Notes under the pieces: model-generated
The model's database searches: none
Told to the model about the DNA's origin: nothing
Seen by the model: only the letters and a program-made list of their open reading frames with translations
From: Symsagittifera roscoffensis
Lineage: Eukaryota > Xenacoelomorpha > Acoela > Convolutidae
Reading direction: 5' to 3'
NCBI RefSeq assembly: GCF_963678635.1
Contig: NC_087062.1
Coordinates: 83,910,012 to 83,974,011 of the forward strand
DNA length: 64,000 nucleotides
In this document: positions 33,800-42,701 of the stretch, piece by piece
How positions within the stretch are numbered: position 1 is the stretch's first letter
Layout of the letters: each line of letters starts with the position of its first letter
Made by a program: the position numbers and the translations under genes

Positions 33800-36757
33800 A
33801 AGCCTTGTGTCTCTAAACAAAGATGGCGGTTTTTCGTGTGTCTCTAAACAAAGATGGCGGTTTTTAGCGTTTAAGAAATTTCATTGTTCTAGTTGCCACT
33901 GCCTTAGTAACTTTAAAAGTTTTAAGCTAGCATAGCTGTTGATGGTAACTTTATACATCGGTTGGGTTTCTGAAATCTTCAGAAATTCCCAAAAACATCT
34001 GTTATGTAGATGTATTTTAAAAATTCAAATATCATCTTCTGTATTTTAAAAATTCAAATATCAATCCATTTCTTTCATTTGTTGTTTTTACGCAGTAAAA
34101 AAAAACAAACAAGCACATTAACTACCCAAAAAGTAGACGTGATTTCATAAATTCAACCTTTTTGTTGGTTGACGCAGATGCTTTGTTGGACAAAAAAATT
34201 ATGATTGACTGGCCAATTAACGTCTCCAAAACAGTTGTTTTATCAGGTTTACCCAGCCAAATAATTGAAAAAAATATCATAACCAAATTTCATAGTTTAA
34301 ATGTTACTTTTATTTAGTTGCTGAAAAAAATTACGTGGAGAAACTTGTCGTCCATTTGCTATGTTGAAAACAAAAAGTTGCAGTTTATTTAACCAGTGAC
34401 GTAAAAGCTTTCGATTAGAACTTTTTTTGGAGACCTATGTTATTGAGTTTTCGTGGGATCGTTTTTTTTGTTCTGAATATGATGCTTGTTTGAGCAAACT
34501 CATTTTGTTTTTTGTTGTAAGGTTTTTTTCATTTCTGTTAAACAGAGCACCAATTACATATATACCCCAGTTGTTTTTAACCAAACTTTTCTTCCAGTTT
34601 GCTCAAAATTTTTTTTCCTCATGAAAATTTAAAAAAAATTATAATTCATTTGAGAGAAGCATCAGCTGGTTGCTGCGCAATTAGCATGTCCTTCCATACA
34701 ATTTGATCTTTTCGGGGGGAAAATAAATTAGATTTTTTTCATCTTAGTTTTTTTGGATGTTATGAGAAAGAGCGATAGAATCTAAAAAGCGCTTTGAACT
34801 AATTTTTAGGCAATAAATGATTATAGTCTCACATTGTTTTGCTAAAAATGACGTCACTACGACTTCATGACGTCTTTTGAATGCGGGCCTGAAAACCAAG
34901 ATTTTCTGAAAACTTCTTTCGGAGGCAACTATTAAGCTAGCAATACTATTTACGTCGGACAAAACGCTTGCTAGGAATAAAGGGTCCTTTCTACTTTCTA
35001 TCTTAAAAAGTAAATCTAAAATTCGCTGAGAAATATTTTATTAAAAGAAGGTTAGTATGAATTTACAGCAAGTTGCCTTTTGACTCAATATTTATTTTTT
35101 ACGGTGAGATTGGAGATATTATTCTCTGAGATTGAATATTATTTTTGAGAAGGGTTGGGGTGGTTGAGGAGAGTTGTGGTCCGAGCTCTCCCGTAGCACT
35201 AAAAAGACCCTGTTTTGGTCAAACTTTCTGCGCCGCAGGCAAAATTTTAAAAAACTGGCCAAGAAGGCGTTTTAAGGCACTTTTTCGAACATTTTGACCA
35301 AAGAATTGCGTTTTTTGGCGCGCTGAGTGGGGAAGCGTCCGACAGTATCTGCCCCTGAAGCGTCCCCCTAAATCCGCCCCTGAAGCCTTGTGTCTCTAAA
35401 CAAAGATGGCGGTTTTTCGTGTGTCTCTAAACAAAGATGGCGGTTTTTAGCGTTTAAGAAATTTCATTGTTCTAGTTGCCACTGCCTTAGTAACTTTAAA
35501 AGTTTTAAGCTAGCATAGCTGTTGATGGTAACTTTATACATCGGTTGGGTTTCTGAAATCTTCAGAAATTCTCAAAAACATCTGTTATGTAGATGTATTT
35601 TAAAAATTCAAATATCATCTTCTGTATTTTAAAAATTCAAATATCAATCCATTTCTTTCATTTGTTGTTTTTACGCAGTAGAAAAAAAATCAAACAAGCA
35701 CATTAACTACCCAAAAAGTAGACGTGATTTCATAAATTCAACCTTTTTGTTGGTTGACGCAGATGCTTTGTTGGACAAAAAAATTATGATTGACTGGCCA
35801 ATTAACGTCTCCAAAACAGTTGTTTTATCAGGTTTACCCAGCCAAATAATTGAAACAAATATCATAACCAAATTTCATAGTTTAAATGTTACTTTTATTT
35901 AGTTGCTGAAAAAAATTACGTGGAGAAACTTGTCGTCCATTTGCTATGTTGAAAACAAAAAGTTGCAGTTTATTTAACCAGTGACGTAAAATCTTTCGAT
36001 TAGAACTTTTTTTGGAGACCTATGTTATTGAGTTTTCGTGGGATCGTTTTTTTTGTTCTGAATATGATGCTTGTTTGAGCAAACTCATTTTGTTTTTTGT
36101 TGTAAGGTTTTTTTTTCTGTTAAACAGAGCACCAATTACATATATACCCCAGTTGTTTTTAACCAAACTTTTCTTCCAGTTTGCTCAAAATTTTTTTTCC
36201 TCATGAAAATTTAAAAAAAATTATAATTCTTTTGAGAGAAGCATCAGCTGGTTGCTGCGCAATTAGCATGTCCTTCCATACAATTTGATCTTTTCGGGGG
36301 GAAAATAAATTAGATTTTTTTCATCTTAGTTTTTTTTGATGTTATGAGAAAGAGCGATAGAATCTAAAAAGCGCTTTGAACTAATTTTTAGGCAATAAAT
36401 GATTATAGTCTCACATTGTTTTGCTAAAAATGACGTCACTACGACTTCATGACGTCTTTTGAATGCGGGCCTGAAAACCAAGATTTTCTGAAAACTTCTT
36501 TCGGAGGCAACTATTAAGCTAGCAATACTATTTACGTCGGACAAAACGCTTGCTAGGAATAAAGGGTCCTTTCTACTTTCTATCTTAAAAAGTAAATCTA
36601 AAATTCGCTGAGAAATATTTTATTAAAAGAAGGTTAGTATGAATTTACAGCAAGTTGCCTTTTGACTCAATATTTATTTTTTACGGTGAGATTGGAGATA
36701 TTATTCTCTGAGATTGAATATTATTTTTGAGAAGGGTTGGGGTGGTTGAGGAGAGTG
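33598..36757. repeat. Recent tandem duplication, unit 1583 bp
   Basis: Sequence from CCGAGCTCTCCC (33598) to the GAGGAGAGT.GTGGT block (about 35177) recurs from 35181 to about 36757 with only scattered single-base and short indel differences. The left breakpoint lies inside the MITE and the right one 240 bp inside the LTR. The first copy therefore carries an orphan LTR piece at 34935-35177. Confidence 0.9.
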
Positions 36758-37488
36758 GTGGTGGTGGTAGAAGAGAAGTTGTTGGAATGAATTCCCTTAG
36801 TTTTGAGCTTCTATTTATACTCAGATGGGGAAATCACGCCACTTTTCGTATCAAATGAGAAGTTTCTTTTAACTTCGTATTCTTTATTCGTACATTCGTA
36901 TTTTACGAGAAGAAGGTTTCGTATGCTCGTATTTTAAGAGAGGAATCGTTATTATTCGTATTGAATGAGAATAGTTGTTTCAATTCTCAATGCTTAAAAC
37001 GTTATACGAATTATTCCAATAGCATTTCCCTTCCTTTTGCAAGGGAATAAAAACATATTTCTTTGGTGGTGGCGGCGGCGTCACATTTTGTGAACGCAAT
37101 AAAATAATTCATGTTTCTGTTTCTATTTGAAATCAGAACAGCAACCCTTGGCAGGTTTCGTTTGAAATCTTTAGGATGCCCTCTCAAAGCTGCATTAATC
37201 ATAAATTACTGAACTTAATTTCGTATATAAGTTTGTTTTGAAAACAATTTAATATAATTATTATTTTCGAGAAACTATTAATTTTTTTTCTGCATACTGA
37301 ATTACGTACGACTGGCGGGTTTCGTAATGATATGAGGTTCTGCCTTGAACGACTTGTCGTGGTGATGAAAAACCACGCAAAATACACTTTCTTTGCTTGG
37401 AACGATAATCAAAGAATTTGAATAAATGTAAGACAATTGCTTCAAATCAAAATGTGATTCAAGTATTCCATCATGCTTAACTTGGACA
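36518..37488 (-). repeat. 3' LTR
   Basis: On the minus strand it starts TGTCCAAG. The shared sequence ends at GCTAGC; a few more bases (TAATA after one mismatch) may belong to it. It matches 42702-43667 with few differences. It contains GTATAAATAG at 36820-36811 and AATAAA at 36678-36673 on the minus strand, as expected for promoter and polyadenylation signals in the order U3-R. Confidence 0.9.
36673..36678 (-). terminator. LTR polyadenylation signal AATAAA
   Basis: Lies about 140 bp downstream of the LTR TATA box on the minus strand. In the 3' LTR it would end transcripts of the element. The same hexamer is at 42865-42860 in the 5' LTR. Confidence 0.5.
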
Positions 37489-37898
37489 TTTGTACATCAA
37501 AGTTTATTGGTATTACAGGTAGCAGATGTTTTTAATCAACTGATACTTTGAGTCAGGCTTGAATAAATACATCAGTTACATTTATAAATCAAAATAGAGT
37601 TTACACAACCAAGGGAATTAACTATAATATTAAATACATCAAAATTATCTGTTTCTCAAAAGTTTGAAGGTTAGTTTTATTCCTTGAACATTCTTTTTCC
37701 GAAGTCTCCTTTTCTTCCTGAAGTATGTGAAGTCTGTCCAAACGCGTAATAAGGGGAGGGCTGGTTCATACAAAGGGGGTATTTTTTTTGTGTTTTTTGT
37801 TTTTTATAAAAGTCAAAATTGTTAAAAGGAAATTTATAGCTATACTACATAGCTATATAAAGCGAAAGAATAAATGTTTAAATAAAAGGATAAATTTC
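37489..37898 (-). other. 3' non-coding region of the LTR element
   Basis: Between the stop codon of the coiled-coil protein and the 3' LTR. No frame. The stretch just before the LTR (AAACTTTGATGTACAA on the minus strand) is only weakly purine-rich, so a polypurine tract is not obvious. Confidence 0.6.
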
Positions 37899-38678
37899 TT
37901 ACAATTTTTCTTCCAACCGGGCTATAAGTTGTTGATTTTTTGTTTTTAAATTGTGGATATGCTTTTTCAGCTCCCGGATTTGGTGCGTTTCATGTATATG
38001 ACTGCGCTGAATTTGCTCAGTATAGTCATCTAACTGGGGGGTTTGTAATTTTGCTGTCAGATATTTTGCTGGGACATAGATTTTTGGATGTTCAAGAAGG
38101 GAATTATTTATGGAATACATTTTTTTTATAGGGTGATAGGCTTCTAATTTAAAACGATTGATTAATGGATTCAAAGCATATTTGAGATCCATATCGAAGC
38201 CAGGATTTCTTTTAGAATTAATGTATCGTTCCCTTTCTAACTGAATATGTAATTTAGTGTTTAATTCAGTGGGGTGCAAGGGCTGTCGCCTAATGGTCAT
38301 TGGACAATGAGAAGTTGATACCGGCGTATTTGCCGTTAGTATCTTATACGGTCTTACAATCTGGGTTCGCTTTTTAATTTTGGAATTCGAGGGAACCAGG
38401 GGTATTTTAAAATCAGGGGGTGAAATTTTTAGGGGTGGTGGCTGTGATGCTGTAGTTATTGGGACAGCTGAATTGGTTTGAAGTAGTGGCTCAACGAGGG
38501 ATCGTGTCGAGGTCGGCTTTGCAGTGGGTGTTGTAGTAGTAGAAACAGTTGGTTGTTGAGTGAGTGCTGAAATCTGCGAGTCCAGTGGATCGGTTGGTGG
38601 CAGGAGTGAGAGAAGGTCCTCAAAATCTCTCAAGTCGTCATCAAGTGATGCGTCCATAGTTGAATCAGTTGGTATATC
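37899..38678 (-). CDS. Proline-rich, coiled-coil protein of the LTR element (main exon)
   Basis: From the internal ATG at 38657 the frame encodes 252 residues. A better model adds seven codons up to an acceptor (TTCTAG|GATATA, exon start 38678) and joins in frame to a 28-codon leader exon at 41009-40926, giving 287 residues. The N-terminal part is acidic (DASLDDDLRDFEDLL), then a long Pro/Thr/Ser-rich region that should be disordered, a Lys/Arg-rich middle, and a C-terminal ~35-residue heptad-like helix (HQIRELKKHIHNLK ... ARLEEKL). Acidic, disordered N-terminus plus oligomerising coil recalls viral phosphoproteins and transcription-activator-like accessory proteins, but no homology is claimed. 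It lies just 3' of the envelope gene on the same strand. Confidence 0.75.
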   Translation of the reverse strand, partial: DIPTDSTMDASLDDDLRDFEDLLSLLPPTDPLDSQISALTQQPTVSTTTTPTAKPTSTRSLVEPLLQTNSAVPITTASQPPPLKISPPDFKIPLVPSNSKIKKRTQIVRPYKILTANTPVSTSHCPMTIRRQPLHPTELNTKLHIQLERERYINSKRNPGFDMDLKYALNPLINRFKLEAYHPIKKMYSINNSLLEHPKIYVPAKYLTAKLQTPQLDDYTEQIQRSHIHETHQIRELKKHIHNLKTKNQQLIARLEEKL

Positions 38679-40925
38679 CTAGAACAGTAGAATTTTTTAT
38701 TAGACTGGGTTTGTTGGGTGATCCAAGTTTTGAGTTCTTCTCTCAAAACTTGTTAATTGGATATGAGGATACATGCGATCCTGGTTTATTTTATCAATTT
38801 CCTCTAAAAGAGGAGCTTGTATTTTTTGATCACAATCTTGTTCTATTTTTTCAGTTTGCTCATCTTGAGTGAAAATTGAGGTCACTATGGAAGTGAAAAG
38901 TATATCATATGAAGCGGCAAGCAATACTTTGCCAAAGTGTAGTGAGCGGCCGGTGATTTTGTGAATATGCATAGCCTTTATTATGAATACTAGGCAATCT
39001 AGTATGAATTTCACAAATAGAAAAGAGGCGAAGACGATTCCGCATTTTTCTAAATAGTATTGTACTTTCCCGAAGATACGGGTGTATTCGTTTTTCCAAA
39101 AGTTTGGAGAGATGAGATAGTCCAAATATATTGTTTGGGAAGAACCTAGTGGGCTGTATGAGTCCTTGAAAGGAATTTTTTTAGCATTTAGAAAGGACCT
39201 GGATACTTTTTGCAGTATTCCTTTCATCTCTGAATTATCGGAAATCATATTCCAGAATTTTTGCATTTGAGCATAAGTGTAGATTGAAGCGCCTTGGCTA
39301 GAGGCTAAAAAATGCTTAATCTTTTGAATTATCTCTTTTGGTTCAAAGAGATATGGTCCTGTAACCCTTGTAATTTGAGGGGTTAATTCAATCCAGGACT
39401 TATCATCATCAACATCTAGTTGAAGGAGATTCGAATGTTTGTCGGAGCAGTCTTGTAGATCTGCCGACTGAAAAGTTTGTCGCGTAATCGGATCGACAAA
39501 TCGAATGTTTTCCTTATACATAATGGGAATGCGATTATAGCATTCATCCATTAATTGCAAAGGTGAATAAAATTTCGGACAATGGTAGAGCCAGGCAACA
39601 TTGCCATTGGTCTCTAAGAACATAGAGCGGTTTTTGGTTAGAATATAGCCAGCCAAACGGGGGCTTTCAAGTGAAAGCATTAAAGTATTTAATATTGAGG
39701 AGCGTTCTAGCTCACATTGATTTTGCAGAAGGGCTAACTCGGCCGTTCTGAGCATGTAGAAGCTATAAAAAAGAATATAGTCCAATTTGGTACCTATATG
39801 AGCTTCGTAGTCAATTTGATGACTTGAAAATTGGAGTGGCGGCGAATCATCACTTAATGTGAGAAAAGTAGAATTTGGTTGGCCGGCATTATGAATAGTT
39901 CCCGTTTCTGGGGTTGGTTTAACTTGGATTCCAGTATCCATATTGAAACCATCAGTGTATGCAATAAAAAGTGAATCATATGAAGTTGGATACACTATTC
40001 TGGGATGACCACAAAGAGATTGCGGTTTATTCATCACCTGTAGCATAAATTTTTGAGAATCCTTTGTATGGGTAGAATGAATAGACGGGCTAGAATCGCC
40101 TTTAATTATATAGTATGATTCTTCATTTTGAATCATTTTAGCCGGAAATCTGTTTAAAACAGTGAAAATGCAATTGTTGGGTTCTTCCCAAGTATAAGCA
40201 AAAGCGTCTAAGGATGTTGTTTCACATCCATTTGTAGACACTGGACAGGGCAAAGGAATGTTTTGCCAATTATTGACTGTTCCATCTTTGAGGTTAACAG
40301 TCAGAGTTACATTTTGCATGTAAGTTTCAAAAGTGTCCAATTTAATCCAAGAACGGCCATCACATTCGTTATGATGTTTGCCGTCAACTTTGCCAGCATG
40401 GGCATTAGTTACTGTTTTAACATTAAATTTGAAAGGAATATTTCCAATACTAGCATGGCCTAGGTTAAGATAGCCTCTGTCGGCGGCCGATTTACATTGA
40501 TCGGCAGATAAATGGAGATCAGTAGTGATCATATTTTGTCGAGCGTCGATACCACTCGAATCAAAAGAATCGCAGAACCAACGCATTGATTGATGTTTGA
40601 TTCGACACATTGTCGCATTTACTTTTGTGCGATAATGTCTCTTATATAGAGTAACATAAGCATGGGCTACTTTAATATTTTCTGGTTGGACTTTGCAAGG
40701 TGCTACTTTATTTAGAGAGAACATTTTGTTAGAAGTCATTAGTTGACAATCATAATGAGCAACCCGAAGATTATTTGCAGTATTTGCATATAATTGTTCT
40801 TTCGGATCAAATGCTGAGGTTTGATTCGAAAGTATTATTAGAGTTAAAAGACCAACCAAATAAATTTTTTGCAAAATTATTTTTTGGTGGTGAATGATAG
40901 CAAAAGAATTTTTAAAAGTACTCAC
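38679..40925 (-). other. Alternative intron spanning the envelope-like gene
   Basis: Strong donor (CTTAAA|GTGAGT at 40926/40925) 28 codons into the envelope frame and acceptor (TACTGTTCTAG|GAT at 38679/38678). Both sites are phase 0. Splicing removes 2247 bp including the envelope stop; retention leaves the envelope frame intact. Confidence 0.7.
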
Positions 40926-41009
40926 TTTAAGCATTTCCTCGAGAGTGGTTAGAACAGGATCTTGGTCCATTAGTTCACCTTCCTCTATTTCACTATATGG
41001 ATTTGTCAT
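38700..41009 (-). CDS. Envelope-like membrane glycoprotein of the LTR element
   Basis: An uninterrupted 769-residue frame. Residues 1-28 form an acidic leader shared with the coiled-coil protein. A hydrophobic, signal-peptide-like segment follows at about 47-66. Then comes a ~580-residue ectodomain with many cysteines and several N-glycosylation sites (NAT, NVT, NQT, NST, NRS). Two hydrophobic stretches near 660-690 and 700-725 can anchor it, and a charged tail of ~50 residues ends the protein. The layout is that of a viral fusion glycoprotein. The spacing of Cys and Trp residues in the middle (CETTSLDAFAYTWEEPNNC) brings to mind glycoproteins of chuvirus-like negative-strand RNA viruses, known to have been captured by BEL/Pao retrotransposons; that match is from memory and unproven. 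The intact frame suggests recent or selected function. Confidence 0.7.
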   Translation of the reverse strand: MTNPYSEIEEGELMDQDPVLTTLEEMLKVSTFKNSFAIIHHQKIILQKIYLVGLLTLIILSNQTSAFDPKEQLYANTANNLRVAHYDCQLMTSNKMFSLNKVAPCKVQPENIKVAHAYVTLYKRHYRTKVNATMCRIKHQSMRWFCDSFDSSGIDARQNMITTDLHLSADQCKSAADRGYLNLGHASIGNIPFKFNVKTVTNAHAGKVDGKHHNECDGRSWIKLDTFETYMQNVTLTVNLKDGTVNNWQNIPLPCPVSTNGCETTSLDAFAYTWEEPNNCIFTVLNRFPAKMIQNEESYYIIKGDSSPSIHSTHTKDSQKFMLQVMNKPQSLCGHPRIVYPTSYDSLFIAYTDGFNMDTGIQVKPTPETGTIHNAGQPNSTFLTLSDDSPPLQFSSHQIDYEAHIGTKLDYILFYSFYMLRTAELALLQNQCELERSSILNTLMLSLESPRLAGYILTKNRSMFLETNGNVAWLYHCPKFYSPLQLMDECYNRIPIMYKENIRFVDPITRQTFQSADLQDCSDKHSNLLQLDVDDDKSWIELTPQITRVTGPYLFEPKEIIQKIKHFLASSQGASIYTYAQMQKFWNMISDNSEMKGILQKVSRSFLNAKKIPFKDSYSPLGSSQTIYLDYLISPNFWKNEYTRIFGKVQYYLEKCGIVFASFLFVKFILDCLVFIIKAMHIHKITGRSLHFGKVLLAASYDILFTSIVTSIFTQDEQTEKIEQDCDQKIQAPLLEEIDKINQDRMYPHIQLTSFERRTQNLDHPTNPV
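40926..41009 (-). CDS. Leader exon shared by glycoprotein and coiled-coil protein
   Basis: 28 codons, acidic (SEIEEGELMDQDP), ending exactly at a consensus donor. Unspliced RNA reads on into the glycoprotein; spliced RNA reads on at 38678. A leader in front of a signal peptide is odd for a secreted protein and fits a dual-use exon. Confidence 0.65.
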
Positions 41010-41525
41010 TTGGTGGATTTTTGTGATGGGAAATCTGATTTAGATTTCAATTTTTGTTGAGAAATTTAGCGATTTTATTTTTTAGAGAGAGAGAGGAGGT
41101 TTTGAATGAAAGATGTGGAATTGAGCAAGAATGAAAACAACTGTATATCAGTTAGTTTTTAAAGGCTGTTTTTGCTTTTTTGCAAATCTAAGCTCTGATT
41201 GGCCGTGTTATTCGGCGTCTTTCGGAAGTGACTCTTTTTAAGTCCTAATTCATTCGCTATTCGTTTTGTGGTTTTTTTCACTCTGGCTTAATGTCGTGGT
41301 TTTTCCACTTAGTTTTGATTTGTTGAGATCTAGCAGTGGAATGATAATCGTTCGTTTATGCTGATGTTAATTTTAACAACTGCATTCCCCTTCCTTATTG
41401 GAGGAGGAAAATGAAAAAAACATCTCTTCATAAAAGAGGACTAAAAGCAACATCATTTGTTTGCTTTCCGTTTAAACTTCATCTGTTATCACAGTTTTTT
41501 TAAAAATTTTTTGCTTTCTTGAAAA
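41010..41525. promoter_or_regulatory. Bidirectional promoter region inside the LTR element
   Basis: Two genes diverge from this 516-bp interval. On the minus strand CCTTTAAAAACT (about 41166-41155) and on the plus strand TTCATAAAAGAGG (about 41428-41440) are TATA-like and lie about 150 and 90 bp from the respective ATGs. An open A/T- and GA-rich stretch separates them. Start sites cannot be fixed from sequence alone. Confidence 0.45.
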
Positions 41526-41882
41526 ATGAGTTATATCGAGCCTGAAGACAATCTGGTGGACTTCCCCGAGAAGTTTTTGAACTTGCGGGATGAGTTAGAT
41601 TTCAAACACGAAGCCTTGCTGGAGGACAAGGAAGTTGAGAGAAGGGTGGAAATCTACGACGGTTTAGTCGAAAAGGGTGCAAATCTGACGCCCATGGAAT
41701 TCATGATATTCATGGACCGGAGTTACATCTTCAAGTATCCGGTCCTGAATACTGATGAACTGTTTGAGCTGGGCTCAATACAAAGTAGGTGCTTCGCGAA
41801 GAAACTTCGGAGCCCATGGAGTGGAAACCATGTGGTTTCCCAAGAGACAATGGACTTTTTGTCCATACTCTTTGGAGAGGAT
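41526..41882 (+). CDS. Unidentified cargo gene of the LTR element, exon 1 of 2
   Basis: 119 codons from ATG to a consensus donor (GAT|GTAAGT, phase 0). Joined to the second exon it encodes a 197-residue, soluble-looking, acidic and helix-rich protein with several aromatic clusters (FMIFMDRSYIFKYP; EEIYQAWWRPYSAL). It has no signal peptide, membrane helix or zinc motif. Only about 107 bp of intron separates the exons. It runs antisense to the LTR transcript and head-to-head with the envelope gene. I do not recognise the family. A nucleocapsid- or matrix-like role is possible but pure speculation. The intact frame, compact intron and nearby AATAAA support a real gene. Confidence 0.65.
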
Positions 41883-41987
41883 GTAAGTTTGTTTTACAAT
41901 ACACCAAATTTTAAAAATAATAATAAAATTTTTTTTTTTTTTTTAAGTGGCATGGCAACATAGAAATACTATATAAATTTGTTTTAG

Positions 41988-42224
41988 TTTCAAGAAGAAT
42001 TCTTCAAAAAGCCTGTGGCAGAGGCAGAGTTTAGACGAAAAATAGAGCTTGATATTATGTTGGAGGAGATATATCAAGCTTGGTGGCGGCCTTACTCAGC
42101 GCTGCAGTTTGCAGTGAGGAGCCTGAGTAGGACCGCGGAAAACTCGTTGGAAAAGATGGCGGCAGTCAAACTAGTGAAATCGTACACAGATATTAAATCT
42201 TGTATTTATAAAAGTTATTTTTAA
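41988..42224 (+). CDS. Unidentified cargo gene of the LTR element, exon 2 of 2
   Basis: Starts after the acceptor TTTGTTTTAG and continues in phase 0 for 78 codons to TAA. The intron is 105 bp with a T-rich 3' part. AATAAA occurs at 42320 and 42354, about 100-130 bp past the stop, fitting a polyadenylation signal for this plus-strand gene. Confidence 0.65.
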   Translation, partial: FQEEFFKKPVAEAEFRRKIELDIMLEEIYQAWWRPYSALQFAVRSLSRTAENSLEKMAAVKLVKSYTDIKSCIYKSYF

Positions 42225-42373
42225 ATTTTTTTATTAACATGTTATTTTTGGTGTTTTGTGTTTTTATTACAAACGAAATATTTATAAAGTAGAAAAGAAA
42301 AAAAAGAAAGAAATGGCCAATAAAAAGAATGAAAAAAAATATTTAGTTTGGCCAAATAAATGGTTTAGTGTTT

Positions 42374-42472
42374 TTATTTCTTTTTAAATTTGCCAATTAT
42401 ACTGGATGGAATTGTAGTTCCATAAAAGTTTGTAGGACGATTTGTCCGTTTAGGCATATAGGTATCAGCCAT
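42374..42472 (-). CDS. 32-codon ORF after the primer-binding site (hypothetical)
   Basis: The first ATG frame downstream of the 5' LTR and binding site on the minus strand. It encodes a short basic peptide ending GKFKKK, followed at once by AATAAAAAC. It occupies the place where gag would begin. It may be a chance frame, a leader ORF, or the relic of gag. Confidence 0.3.
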   Translation of the reverse strand: MADTYMPKRTNRPTNFYGTTIPSSIIGKFKKK

Positions 42473-42672
42473 ATTAGATTTAGCTTAAAACTTAGAAAGA
42501 AAGATAGAAAGTTTTATAAATTTATTTAGAAAACTTAAATTTCCGATTTGGAAATTTATTACTTCTCTTTATTTGTAAGAGAAATTTCAACAATTCTCCT
42601 GTTTGAGAATTGGATTCTTTGCTTTTTATCTCTTTTTGAGACTTTAGCAATTTTAGCGAATTTTTAGAAGGT

Positions 42673-42692
42673 GAGCCTCACTGGTCGCACCA
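42673..42692 (-). other. tRNA primer-binding site
   Basis: On the minus strand TGGTGCGACCAGTGAGGCTC lies nine bases past the GCTAGC end of the 5' LTR. It is complementary to a tRNA 3' end of the form T-loop GAGC, T-stem CTCAC, acceptor TGGTCGC, then A and CCA. This register fits tRNA geometry exactly. The tRNA species was not identified. Confidence 0.75.
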
Positions 42693-42701
42693 ATTTATTA
42701 C

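Noticed and set aside
36505-36518. Target-site duplication of the LTR element
   Set aside because: TATTAA on the left and TACGTT on the right do not match in any register; not claimed.
34427-36544. Repeated 64-72 codon frames in the tandem duplication
   Set aside because: They occur twice only because the DNA is duplicated; no similarity, and T-rich codons.
38905-39099. Small frame inside the envelope gene
   Set aside because: Out-of-frame shadow of the 769-residue frame.
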